DNA from: MH13 sp042140245
GTDB lineage: Bacteria; Pseudomonadota; Alphaproteobacteria; Rhizobiales; MH13
DNA: 64,000 bases
NCBI RefSeq assembly: GCF_042140245.1
Contig: NZ_CP159483.1
Coordinates: forward strand, 3,286,001-3,350,000
Direction of reading: 5' to 3'
Shown here: piece by piece, positions 9,053 through 17,376 of the stretch
Layout: the number at the start of each line of letters is the position of its first letter
Numbering within the stretch: position 1 is the first letter of the stretch
Notes under the pieces: generated by a model
The model's input: only the letters and a program-made list of their open reading frames with translations
Database searches by the model: none
What the model was told of the DNA's origin: nothing
Position numbers and translations under genes: made by a program

Positions 9053-10499
9053 TCTTGCGCTTCTTGGCTTTAGCCTCATAGGGGTTGCTGCCTTTGCGCA
9101 TCAGCACGCGCAGAGGAACGCCGGGCAAGTCAAAGGTGTCCCGCAAACCATTCACCAGATAACGTGTGTAGCTGCCTGGAAGCGCGTCTGGCCGTGAGCA
9201 AAACACGGCGAAGGTTGGCGGACGGGCTTTGGCTTGCGTCATGTAACGAAGCTTCAGGCGACGCCCCGCAACCGCTGGCGGTGGATGCTGCTGCAGCGCG
9301 GCTGTCAGCCACCGATTGAGCGCTGCGGTGGAAATGCGGCGGTTCCACACATCATCCATTTTCAGCACGGCCTGCATGAGAGCCTCAGTGCCTTTGCCAG
9401 TCAAACCGGACAGTGGCACCAGCGGCGCACCGCGAACCTGCGGCAGCAAGCGGGCCAACTCTTCCTCGCATTCTTTGAGGAAGCTGCCTTTGTTTTTCAC
9501 CACATCCCATTTGTTCAGGCCGAACACCAGCGCTCTGCCCTCACGGGCAACCAGATCAGCAATTTGAAGGTCCTGCTTTTCAAAGGGATGTTCAGCATCC
9601 ATCAGGATCACAACGCATTCAGCAAACTGGATCGCGTGCAACGCATCAGCAACGGAGAGCTTTTCTAGCTTCTCCTGCACTTTGGCTTTGCGGCGCATGC
9701 CAGCTGTATCGAAGAGCTTGAACGGGCGATCCTGGAACACCCAATCAACAGAAATGGTGTCGCGGGTGATCCCAGCTTCAGGGCCCGTCAGCAGCCGATC
9801 ATCCCCCAGAAGACGGTTGACCAGCGTGGACTTGCCCGCATTTGGGCGACCGACAATGGCCACCTGCAAGGGATGGGTGCGCGGCGCGGCCTCTATGATA
9901 TCGGGCGCATCTTCATCATCGGCATCCCATTCGGGCTCAGCAAGAACGGGGGCCGCCTGTGGTGCGCTGGCAGCATCTTCTGCAAGCCGCGTGAAATGTT
10001 CGTCGAGTGCCTGGAAAAGATCGGCCATGCCTTCGCCGTGCTCAGCAGAGATTGCCACCGGCTCACCGAGTCCGAGCTCATAGGTCTCATAAAGACCGTC
10101 CATGCCTTTTCGGCCTTCGACCTTGTTGGCAACCAGAACGGTTTTGTCGCCATGGCGGCGCATCAGATTGGCGAATTCAGCATCGGTTGGCGTGATGCCC
10201 GCGCGCGCATCGATAATGAACAGGCACACATCAGCCTCGTCGATGGCGCGCTCAGTTTGCGCGCGCATGCGCCCTTCCAGTGAACTGGCGTCAGCGTCTT
10301 CCAGGCCCGCAGTGTCAACAAGCGTGAAGGTCAAATCACCCAGTTTGGCATCACCCTCGCGACGGTCGCGGGTGACACCAGGCGTGTCATCGACCAAGGC
10401 CAAACGCTTGCCGACCAAGCGGTTGAACAGTGTCGATTTGCCAACATTGGGCCGCCCGACAATCGCAACGACTGGCGGGGCATGGAGAGCTGTGGCCAT
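9045..10499 (-). CDS. der: Ribosome biogenesis GTPase Der (EngA)
   Basis: Double GTPase required for maturation of the 50S subunit. It has two Era-like G domains in tandem, with P loops GRPNVGKST near residue 15 and GRPNAGKST near residue 215, and NKWD/NKVE-type G4 motifs. A C-terminal KH-like domain (RPPTFAVFCSRPDALP) follows. An acidic linker separates the G domains. It is the last gene of the YfgM-like, bamB, der block, 8 nt after bamB. The same order is known in E. coli. 484 aa. Confidence 0.97.
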   Translation of the reverse strand: MATALHAPPVVAIVGRPNVGKSTLFNRLVGKRLALVDDTPGVTRDRREGDAKLGDLTFTLVDTAGLEDADASSLEGRMRAQTERAIDEADVCLFIIDARAGITPTDAEFANLMRRHGDKTVLVANKVEGRKGMDGLYETYELGLGEPVAISAEHGEGMADLFQALDEHFTRLAEDAASAPQAAPVLAEPEWDADDEDAPDIIEAAPRTHPLQVAIVGRPNAGKSTLVNRLLGDDRLLTGPEAGITRDTISVDWVFQDRPFKLFDTAGMRRKAKVQEKLEKLSVADALHAIQFAECVVILMDAEHPFEKQDLQIADLVAREGRALVFGLNKWDVVKNKGSFLKECEEELARLLPQVRGAPLVPLSGLTGKGTEALMQAVLKMDDVWNRRISTAALNRWLTAALQQHPPPAVAGRRLKLRYMTQAKARPPTFAVFCSRPDALPGSYTRYLVNGLRDTFDLPGVPLRVLMRKGSNPYEAKAKKRKIN

Positions 10500-10507
10500 A
10501 CGCGTGA

Positions 10508-11836
10508 TCAGTTCAGGGCGAGCAGCGTGCCATCAGCGGCGAGAGCAAGGAGACGCCCGCCAGCTGCGATGGGCCGCAAGAAGATATCTTCGTTGACGCT
10601 CGTTGTGCCCAGCACTTCACCATTGGCAGGGTTTACGCGCAGCACATTGCCATCACTGGACGCCAGGAAAAGCACATTGTCAGCAAGTGCTGGACCGGCC
10701 CATTTTTCTTGGCCTTCGCCTGTGCCGCCGGGAAGACGCGTTGCCCACTGGATGTCGCCGGTTGAGCGCGACAGCGCCATCAGGCGACCTTCCAGATCAA
10801 CAAGGAAGATCACATCACCAGCCACGATGGGCGTGTGAACGGAGCCAACATTGGTTTCCCATTGACGGTTACCCGAGTCGAGACCCACCGAAATGGTGCG
10901 CCCGCCGACGCCAGTTGCAATCACAGAGCCGCTGGCGATCACTGGACTTGCAACCAAATCACGCAACCCAGACAGCGCTTGATAGCGCGCGCCGGTCACC
11001 ACGGCGTCAGCCCAGCGTGGTTCGCCGTCCGTTGCATTGAGCGCGACAATCTCGCCGGATGAGTAGGGCACAATCACCGTGTTGCCAGAGACTGCAGGTG
11101 TGCCTGAACCCAAAAGACCAGCGGTGGCTGGCACGCCACGGAAACGCCAACGCTCCGTGCCATCGGCGGCAGAAAGCGCCAAAACCGTGTTGGATTGGGT
11201 GATCACATAGACCTGCTCACCAGCGAATGTCGGCGCTGACAGTGCCGGGGTATCCAGATCGATGGCCCATGCCGTTTGGCCAGAGTTGGCATCAAGCGCA
11301 AAAAGCTGGCCAAAACCTGTGGCCGCGAACACGCGACCACCACCAAGCGCAACACCGCCTGCACCCACCTGACCATCTTCGCCTTCTGGGCGAAGGTTAC
11401 GACGCCAGCTTTGGCCGCCACCGGAGATCGCCACGGCGGTGACATTGCCATTGGGGTCGTACACATAGGCGCGACCGCCAGCGACCACTGGCAGGGCAGC
11501 CATGCGCACTTGGCGACGACCAGACACAATGCCAGCCTGCGCGCTCCATGTTTGCGCACCGGATAAAGAAACGTGTCCTGGATTGTTGGCCGCATTGCCA
11601 CCTGGCTGCGGCCAGTCGATAGCGCCGGATGCGCCAGGAATGGAAACGGTTGTGTTGGTAACAGCAAGCACAGGATCGGCGGCGCTGCCGACAGCGCGCC
11701 GCTCGCCCGGGATTGGTGGGTCTTCGCGGTTGAACGGATTTAATCCGTCGAACGTTTCGCCAATACCGCCAGCACAACCGGCAAGCAGCGGACCAACACA
11801 CAAAGCCAGGGTCAAAGGTTTGAGGAGTGAACGCAT
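10508..11836 (-). CDS. bamB: Outer membrane assembly lipoprotein BamB (PQQ-like beta-propeller)
   Basis: Periplasmic lipoprotein of the BAM complex, which folds beta-barrel proteins into the outer membrane. It has a lipoprotein signal with lipobox LLAGC near residue 20, followed by repeated propeller blades (VGAGGVALGGGRVFAATG, FGQLFALDANSGQTAW, NVLRVNPANGEV). The start at 11836 is chosen because it places the signal peptide at the N-terminus; an open frame extends 37 codons further upstream without a signal. It lies 16 nt after the YfgM-like gene and 8 nt before der. 442 aa. Confidence 0.92.
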   Translation of the reverse strand: MRSLLKPLTLALCVGPLLAGCAGGIGETFDGLNPFNREDPPIPGERRAVGSAADPVLAVTNTTVSIPGASGAIDWPQPGGNAANNPGHVSLSGAQTWSAQAGIVSGRRQVRMAALPVVAGGRAYVYDPNGNVTAVAISGGGQSWRRNLRPEGEDGQVGAGGVALGGGRVFAATGFGQLFALDANSGQTAWAIDLDTPALSAPTFAGEQVYVITQSNTVLALSAADGTERWRFRGVPATAGLLGSGTPAVSGNTVIVPYSSGEIVALNATDGEPRWADAVVTGARYQALSGLRDLVASPVIASGSVIATGVGGRTISVGLDSGNRQWETNVGSVHTPIVAGDVIFLVDLEGRLMALSRSTGDIQWATRLPGGTGEGQEKWAGPALADNVLFLASSDGNVLRVNPANGEVLGTTSVNEDIFLRPIAAGGRLLALAADGTLLALN

Positions 11837-11852
11837 GAAACTGATGTCCTCG

Positions 11853-12518
11853 TTAGCTGCCGACCGCGCTGGTGCCATCGCTGGCCAGCACATCAAGCGC
11901 AACACGGGCGCGGGAGCGCACCGATTCTGGGCTGGCAAAATCACCAACCAATTCTAGGAAAAGTGCGAGCGCTTGCTCGCGATTGCCCGCTTTCATTGCC
12001 GCAAACGCGCGAATCTCACGTGCCGAATGGGAAAAGGGGTTTGTCTCTTCGGACAGAGGCAACAACAGGCCTTCAATATCGGCTGCCGCACCGTGATCAA
12101 GCAGCAGATAGCCAAGGCGAATCCGTGCCACATCGCGCACCAGCGGATCGATGCTTGCATCATCGACAAGAGACTGGAAACCGTCGATGGCACCATCAAA
12201 ATCATCTTGCTGCGCCAAGGTGCTGGCAGAGCGGAAGCGCGCCAAGGCAGCGTAACCACCTGGGCCGTCGGCTGCTATGGCATCAAAAGCGGCAATGCCC
12301 TCCTGCGGATTCTCTTCAACCAGCGCGATTGCATCGAGAAAGCTGTCGCCAGCGGCGGCGGCCTGCGAGGTGGTGTAGGCCTCATAGCCTCGCCAAGCGG
12401 CAACGCCGAGCACCAACACAATGGCGCCACCAATCACATACTTGCCAAAACGGTCCCACATCCGCTTAGCGCGGTCTTTGCGGATGTCTTCTTCAATTTC
12501 ACTGAAAATATCGGTCAT
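11853..12518 (-). CDS. YfgM-like tetratricopeptide membrane protein
   Basis: Single-span membrane protein with a cytoplasmic N-terminus (MTDIFSEIEEDIRKDRAKRM), a membrane segment at about residues 27-45, and a periplasmic helical TPR-like domain. Its position before bamB and der matches E. coli yfgM, a SecYEG-associated chaperone-network protein. The E. coli function is family knowledge and is inferred for this protein by synteny and layout. 221 aa. Confidence 0.85.
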   Translation of the reverse strand: MTDIFSEIEEDIRKDRAKRMWDRFGKYVIGGAIVLVLGVAAWRGYEAYTTSQAAAAGDSFLDAIALVEENPQEGIAAFDAIAADGPGGYAALARFRSASTLAQQDDFDGAIDGFQSLVDDASIDPLVRDVARIRLGYLLLDHGAAADIEGLLLPLSEETNPFSHSAREIRAFAAMKAGNREQALALFLELVGDFASPESVRSRARVALDVLASDGTSAVGS

Positions 12519-12665
12519 GAATGCCTATTTGGGCCTTTGCTCATCGTGCCCCACGGTGTGCGGCGGACCATAGTGTTTGTTCGTTGTCCCTGCAATCGGT
12601 TGCCGGCCACACAAGGCGACCGATTTGCACGCAAGGTTTACGCGCCCATGCAGGATGAAAGGCGG

Positions 12666-13490
12666 CTATTTCTGCTTTCGGGCATAAACATGGTCAGGCC
12701 CAGGAAAAGATCGATCGCGCACCGCATCGGCGTAACCGGTAACGGCCTCTTCGATATGCTCGCGAATGGAGCCGAACTTTTGCACGAACTTTGGCGTCCA
12801 AACATTCAGGCCAAGCATATCTTCCAGAACCAAAATCTGTCCGTCACACGCCGGTGATGCTCCAATACCGATTGTGACGGTTGGGATGTCTTCGGTGATT
12901 TTGCGCGCCAAAGGTTCCACCGTGCCCTCAATCACCATGGCGAAGGCGCCAGCGTCGGAAATGGCTTTGGCATCGCGCTCGGTTTGCGCCTGGTTCTCAT
13001 CGGATTTGCCCTGCACACGAAAGCCGCCCATCGTGTTGATGGCCTGTGGCGTCAGACCAATATGGCCCATGACAGGGATGCCTCGACGGACCAAAAACTC
13101 GACCGTTTCGGCCATGTGCTCGCCGCCTTCCATCTTGATGGCGCCAGCGCCCGTCTCCTTCATGACGCGCGCAGCGGAATGAAACGCTTGCTCTTTGCTC
13201 GCCTCATAGGAGCCAAACGGCATGTCGACCACGACCAGCGCCCGCTTAGAGCCGCGCATCACGGCCAGCCCTTGAACAATCATCATGTCGAGCGTCACCG
13301 GCACAGTCGATTCCATGCCGTGCATCACCATGCCCAGTGAATCCCCGACCAGGATGAAGTCGACGTGTTCATCAAGGATCGAAGCGGTGTGGGCGTGATA
13401 GGCGGTGAGCGCAACAACGGGATCGCCATTTTTGCGCTTGGCAATATCAACCGCCGTTATCCGGCGCTTGGCAGATTGAACAGACATCAC
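12666..13490 (-). CDS. panB: 3-methyl-2-oxobutanoate hydroxymethyltransferase PanB
   Basis: Adds a hydroxymethyl group from methylene-tetrahydrofolate to ketoisovalerate, giving ketopantoate for pantothenate and CoA. A TIM-barrel protein of 274 aa with the family hallmarks VALTAYHAHTA, LVGDSLGMVMHG, DMPFGSYE, GAGAIKMEGG and GHIGLTPQ. It lies 33 nt downstream of nnrU on the same strand. No panC is visible in the window. Confidence 0.96.
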   Translation of the reverse strand: MMSVQSAKRRITAVDIAKRKNGDPVVALTAYHAHTASILDEHVDFILVGDSLGMVMHGMESTVPVTLDMMIVQGLAVMRGSKRALVVVDMPFGSYEASKEQAFHSAARVMKETGAGAIKMEGGEHMAETVEFLVRRGIPVMGHIGLTPQAINTMGGFRVQGKSDENQAQTERDAKAISDAGAFAMVIEGTVEPLARKITEDIPTVTIGIGASPACDGQILVLEDMLGLNVWTPKFVQKFGSIREHIEEAVTGYADAVRDRSFPGPDHVYARKQK

Positions 13491-13523
13491 GGAAGCTCGG
13501 TTGGTGAAGAAGGTCGCAGGCTC

Positions 13524-14093
13524 TTAACCGATTGGAGCGATGCCGAACAGCCATTGATGCGCCCAAAGCAGCAAGACCACCCACGCAACTGTTCCAACGA
13601 CAACCACAATGATGTCGCCTGTCCAACCCGACGGAGCCAGTGGGTTGGGTTCACCGCGGCGTTTTACCGAGATTCGATCCATAACAGCCCACGCGAGAAA
13701 CGACCCAAACAAAACCAGATGCACGCCCAATCCATTGGCGAGCAAATGCCCCAGCGCCCAGATTTTGATAGCGACCAACATGGGGTGCTTGAGCTTGGCC
13801 TTGAGTTTGGACGGAACGTAAGCAGCAACCAAGGCAATCAACGCGGGCAGCATCAACACCACCGCCAGATGGCGTGTCCAAACCGGAGGTGCCCACACAA
13901 AGCCTAAACCCGCCTTCGCAGCCGGATAGCCGTAAATCATCGCAACAAACGAAACGATGGCGACCAGTGAGTAGACGCCCTTCCAGGGGCCTTCGCCATA
14001 GGCCGCAATGAAACGTTGGCGTGGTTCGGAAGCAAAAATGCGTACCGAATGAATGCCCAAAAAGATGATCAATCCGCCGAAAAACGCGATCAC
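13524..14093 (-). CDS. NnrU family membrane protein
   Basis: Integral membrane protein of the NnrU family, named from nitric-oxide-related gene clusters. The core reads LIIFLGIHSVRIFA, YGYPAAKAGLGFVW and GHLLANGLGVHLVLFGSFLAW, and five to six membrane helices are expected. I place the start at GTG 14093, which gives MIAFFGG. An open frame runs on to 14210 but the extra residues are not membrane-like. No denitrification genes are near, so a specific role in NO metabolism is not supported here. Confidence 0.82.
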   Translation of the reverse strand: MIAFFGGLIIFLGIHSVRIFASEPRQRFIAAYGEGPWKGVYSLVAIVSFVAMIYGYPAAKAGLGFVWAPPVWTRHLAVVLMLPALIALVAAYVPSKLKAKLKHPMLVAIKIWALGHLLANGLGVHLVLFGSFLAWAVMDRISVKRRGEPNPLAPSGWTGDIIVVVVGTVAWVVLLLWAHQWLFGIAPIG

Positions 14094-14264
14094 GCCTGTC
14101 CCCAATCTCTTATTCTGTTGCCCGTGCGCATCAATCTGCGCGTTTGTGATGGATAGCACTGCCCGACACAGGCTCGTCGGGTTTACCCAACGTCCACGCT
14201 TGTGTTGCATTATGTTCTAGGGGCAGCAAGAGTTTCGCGTGCGGCTATTGTGGAGATTAGTGTG

Positions 14265-14696
14265 ATGTTCTCTCGTGTTTTGATGACCGTTATGGCCTTG
14301 GGTGTGGCATCGTTTTTTGCGCTGCCGCAGGCGCAAGCCTCGGTGATTGCCAAGGTTGATCTGTCTGAACAGCGTATGCAGGTCATCGTTGACGGCGAAG
14401 TGCTGCATGAGTGGAACATTTCTTCCGGGCGGCAGGGCTATTCCACCCCCACCGGCACCTGGCGCCCACTGCGCATGCACACCATGTGGCGTTCGCGCAC
14501 CTACAACAACGCGCCGATGCCCCATGCAATCTTTTTCCAGGGTGGCTACGCTTTCCACGCGACCAGCGCCATTGGACGGCTTGGTAGTCGCGCTTCGCAC
14601 GGTTGTATCCGCCTGCATCCAGACAATGCGCGCGCGCTGTTTGCCCTGGTGCAGGACTATGGCCCGCACCGCACGCGCATTCAGATCACCAATTAG
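14265..14696 (+). CDS. L,D-transpeptidase (YkuD domain), exported
   Basis: Cell-wall enzyme that forms 3-3 cross-links or attaches proteins to peptidoglycan. The N-terminal signal peptide (MFSRVLMTVMALGVASFFA) ends near AQAS. The YkuD catalytic core is visible as FHATSAIGRLGSRAS followed by SHGCIRLHPDNA, with the catalytic Cys and conserved Arg. The start at ATG 14265 has GGAG nine bases upstream; an in-frame ATG at 14202 would bury the signal peptide. 143 aa, a compact member of the family. Confidence 0.92.
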   Translation: MFSRVLMTVMALGVASFFALPQAQASVIAKVDLSEQRMQVIVDGEVLHEWNISSGRQGYSTPTGTWRPLRMHTMWRSRTYNNAPMPHAIFFQGGYAFHATSAIGRLGSRASHGCIRLHPDNARALFALVQDYGPHRTRIQITN

Positions 14697-14709
14697 CGGT
14701 TAACCTCAT

Positions 14710-14800
14710 CGGCGTCATGGCCGGACTTGATCCAGCCATTCAGTCTCTTTGAACTTGTCGGTTCCATGATGAATTCCCGTGTCTAGCACGGGAATGGTAG
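14710..14800. repeat. REP-like composite palindrome between convergent genes
   Basis: Two stem-loops lie in the gap between the L,D-transpeptidase and UspA genes. The first pairs ATGGCCGGA (14717-14725) with TCCAGCCAT (14731-14739) around CTTGA, with one mismatch. The second pairs ATTCCCGTG (14773-14781) with CACGGGAAT (14787-14795) around TCTAG. The first stem resembles intergenic palindromes that are abundant in Rhizobiales genomes (recollection, not searched). It may also end transcription from both sides. Confidence 0.55.
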
Positions 14801-14809
14801 CCTGGGTGG

Positions 14810-15682
14810 TTACGGCCGCATAAGCAACACAGGGGCGTGAATGGTGCGGATCATGGCTGTTGTCGTGGAGCCGACGATCAACGTCCGCAGAGGCGAATGA
14901 CCATAAGCTCCCATGACCAAGAATCCGTCAGGATTGGCTTTCATGGTGTCACCAATCACCGTTTCTGGTGCACCATCTTCTAGGCGAACTTCGCTGTCGC
15001 GGCTCTGCTCAGCGAGAAGCTGCTTGGCGCTTTCGACCAGCTTCTGATGGCGGGTGTCGTTGCTGCCGGCGATGACGACATCCAGCGTGATATCGGTGAA
15101 GAGGGCCGATTGGGCGGCAAACCTAAGCGCTGCAGTGGATGCAGCACCGCCATCATAGGCAACAATCACTTTTGATGGGTTGGTTTGCGCAAGCTCCACA
15201 CCACGGCTGGAGGCGATCAAGACCGGCTTGTGGCTCGCACGGATAACGCGCTCCACCTTGGAGCCAATATGCCCTTTGGCAAAATCACTGGATGCACCGC
15301 GCTTGCCCATCACGATAAGGTCGGCATCAGCTTCCCGCTCTGTCACCGTTTCGACGATACCGCCATGGCGATGTGTGAGCGATACATCGGCAACGCCGAG
15401 ATTTTTGACATGGTCCTGCGCGCTATCAAGCAGAACACGCCCGCGTTCGATGGCAAGCTTGCCTTCGGCCTCATCAAGACGTGTCAGCTCTTCCAAAAGC
15501 GAAGACTTCACGCCCAGGCCAATGGCGCCAGACAAATCCTTGCGCGAGGCGGCAGCGTTGCTGCGCTGGATAATGTTGAGCAGTTCGACGCTGGCGTCCA
15601 ACCGTTTGGCGGCCCAAGCGGTGTAATCACACACCCGCGCGGCATATTGTGAGGCGTCGATGCAAGCGAGAATGCGTTTCAT
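14810..15682 (-). CDS. Universal stress protein, tandem UspA domains
   Basis: Cytoplasmic stress protein with two UspA folds. The first starts MKRILACIDAS and includes ADLIVMGKRGAS. The second starts KVIVAYDGGAAS and ends with GFLVMGAYGHSPLRTLIVGSTT, which carries the G-x2-G-x9-G(S/T) ATP-binding pattern. It lies 11 nt downstream of the SulP transporter and is probably co-transcribed with it. That pairing suggests it modulates or protects during anion uptake (inference). 290 aa. Confidence 0.92.
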   Translation of the reverse strand: MKRILACIDASQYAARVCDYTAWAAKRLDASVELLNIIQRSNAAASRKDLSGAIGLGVKSSLLEELTRLDEAEGKLAIERGRVLLDSAQDHVKNLGVADVSLTHRHGGIVETVTEREADADLIVMGKRGASSDFAKGHIGSKVERVIRASHKPVLIASSRGVELAQTNPSKVIVAYDGGAASTAALRFAAQSALFTDITLDVVIAGSNDTRHQKLVESAKQLLAEQSRDSEVRLEDGAPETVIGDTMKANPDGFLVMGAYGHSPLRTLIVGSTTTAMIRTIHAPVLLMRP

Positions 15683-15693
15683 TTGAATGTTCC

Positions 15694-17178
15694 TTAGTGG
15701 CCGGCGGACGCAGCATCCGCGCCGTCTTTGTCGTGCTCGCCAAAGCGTTGGACCATCATCGCGCTCTTTTCATTGAGACCGATCACATCGACGCCCGCGC
15801 CTTCGCGGCGGAACTTCAAGATCGCTTTGTCCAAAATGCCAACGGCGGAAATATCCCAAAAATGTGCTTTGGAGACGTCAATCACGACGCGATCAAGCAC
15901 CTCTTTGAAGTCGAACGCATCAGCAAAACGCTCTGTAGAGGCAAAGAACACCTCACCTGACACATAGTAGGTGCGTGTGCGCCCATCGCTGGAGAGCGTG
16001 GAGTCCACGTTGAAGAGACCACGCACTTTGGAAGCAAAGAAGAGGCCCGACAGGATAACACCGGCAGCAACACCTTGCGCCAAGTCGTGGGTCCAGACCA
16101 CCACCACGACAGTCACCACCATCACCACAGAGGATTGCCAGGGGTGGGTGCGCAGATCGCGGATCGACTTCCACGAAAACGTGCCGATGGACACCATGAT
16201 CATGACCGCCACGAGCGACGGCATCGGGATCTGACTGACAAATGGTCCAAGAACCACGATCAGGAACAAGAGAAATGTGCCGGCAACAAAGGTGGAAAGG
16301 CGTGTTGAGCCGCCAGATTTTACATTGATCACCGACTGGCCAATCATGGCGCAGCCGCCCATGCCGCCGAAAAAGCCGGTCACGAAGTTGGCGAGGCCCT
16401 GAGCTTTGGATTCCTGGGCCTTATCGGATGGTGTGTCGGTCAGATCATCGACGATCTGCGCCGTCATCATGGATTCCAGCAATCCGACAGCAGCCATCGT
16501 CAGCGAAAACGGGAAGATGATCTGCAGCGTTTCCCAAGTGAAAGGTACGTTGGGAATGAAGAAATGGGGCGGTGCATCGGGCAGTTGGCCCATGTCACCC
16601 ACCGTGTTCACTTCCCAGCCTAGCGCTAGCGCCAGCGCCGTCAGCACAACAATGGCCACCAATGGCGAAGGGATCGCCTTGGTGAGATAGGGGAAGAGAT
16701 AGATGATCGCCAAGCCACCGGCCACCATTGGGTAGGTGAGCCAAGTGACATCCACCAGTTGCGGTATCTGGGCAATGAAAATCAGGATTGCCAGCGCGTT
16801 CACAAAGCCTGTGACCACCGAGCGGGAAACAAATTGCATCAAGAGGTCAAGCCGAAGGAAGCCTGCAATGACCTGCAAAATGCCCATCAGAATGGTCGCA
16901 GCGAACAGATACTCCACGCCGTAGTCGCGAACCAATGGCACGACCAAAACCGCAATCGCGGCTGTGGCGGCGGAGATCATACCTGGACGACCGCCTGTCA
17001 GCGCGCAGATGACGGCGATCGAAAAGGAGGCATAGAGGCCTACTTTCGGATCGACGCCAGCAATAATGGAAAAGCCGATCGCTTCTGGGATCAAGGCAAG
17101 GGCAACGACAATGCCAGCAAGAATATCGCCGCGCGGGTTGGACAACCACTCGCGCCGCAGCGTGTTGAGGGAAAGCAT
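15694..17178 (-). CDS. SulP family inorganic anion transporter
   Basis: Membrane transporter of the SLC26/SulP family, importing sulfate, bicarbonate or a similar anion. It starts with the typical LRREWLSNPRGDILAGIVVALALIP (first 20 residues shown in part) and has about 10-14 helices, including GFFGGMGGCAMIGQS. A C-terminal STAS domain (RVVIDVSKAHFWDISAVG) follows. The substrate cannot be told from sequence. It is followed closely by a UspA gene. 494 aa. Confidence 0.92.
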   Translation of the reverse strand: MLSLNTLRREWLSNPRGDILAGIVVALALIPEAIGFSIIAGVDPKVGLYASFSIAVICALTGGRPGMISAATAAIAVLVVPLVRDYGVEYLFAATILMGILQVIAGFLRLDLLMQFVSRSVVTGFVNALAILIFIAQIPQLVDVTWLTYPMVAGGLAIIYLFPYLTKAIPSPLVAIVVLTALALALGWEVNTVGDMGQLPDAPPHFFIPNVPFTWETLQIIFPFSLTMAAVGLLESMMTAQIVDDLTDTPSDKAQESKAQGLANFVTGFFGGMGGCAMIGQSVINVKSGGSTRLSTFVAGTFLLFLIVVLGPFVSQIPMPSLVAVMIMVSIGTFSWKSIRDLRTHPWQSSVVMVVTVVVVVWTHDLAQGVAAGVILSGLFFASKVRGLFNVDSTLSSDGRTRTYYVSGEVFFASTERFADAFDFKEVLDRVVIDVSKAHFWDISAVGILDKAILKFRREGAGVDVIGLNEKSAMMVQRFGEHDKDGADAASAGH

Positions 17179-17313
17179 ATGGGTCCTGACCGGCGGAGAG
17201 AAACGCCGTCATCTGGTGGGGGGATCAATGCGATGCGCTGCGCCTGCTAGCAGATCAAACTGCTGATGGCGAGGGGCAAGGTGCATGACAGCCACGCATT
17301 TGTGCTGGCAAAC

Positions 17314-17347
17314 AAAAAACCGGCGCTGCATCGCTGCAACGCCGGTT
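17314..17347 (-). terminator. Terminator of the downstream chemoreceptor gene
   Basis: On the minus strand the stem AACCGGC / GCCGGTT at 17347-17318 encloses a GC-rich inner loop and is followed by a T run (17319-17314). It lies 30 nt after the stop codon of the chemoreceptor at 17377. Confidence 0.85.
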
Positions 17348-17376
17348 CATGTGTCGGATGAAGACTTTTGGGTCGT

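Noticed and set aside
11973..12857. Open frame of 294 codons on the plus strand across the YfgM-like gene and panB end
   Set aside because: Antisense to two recognised genes and without family motifs.
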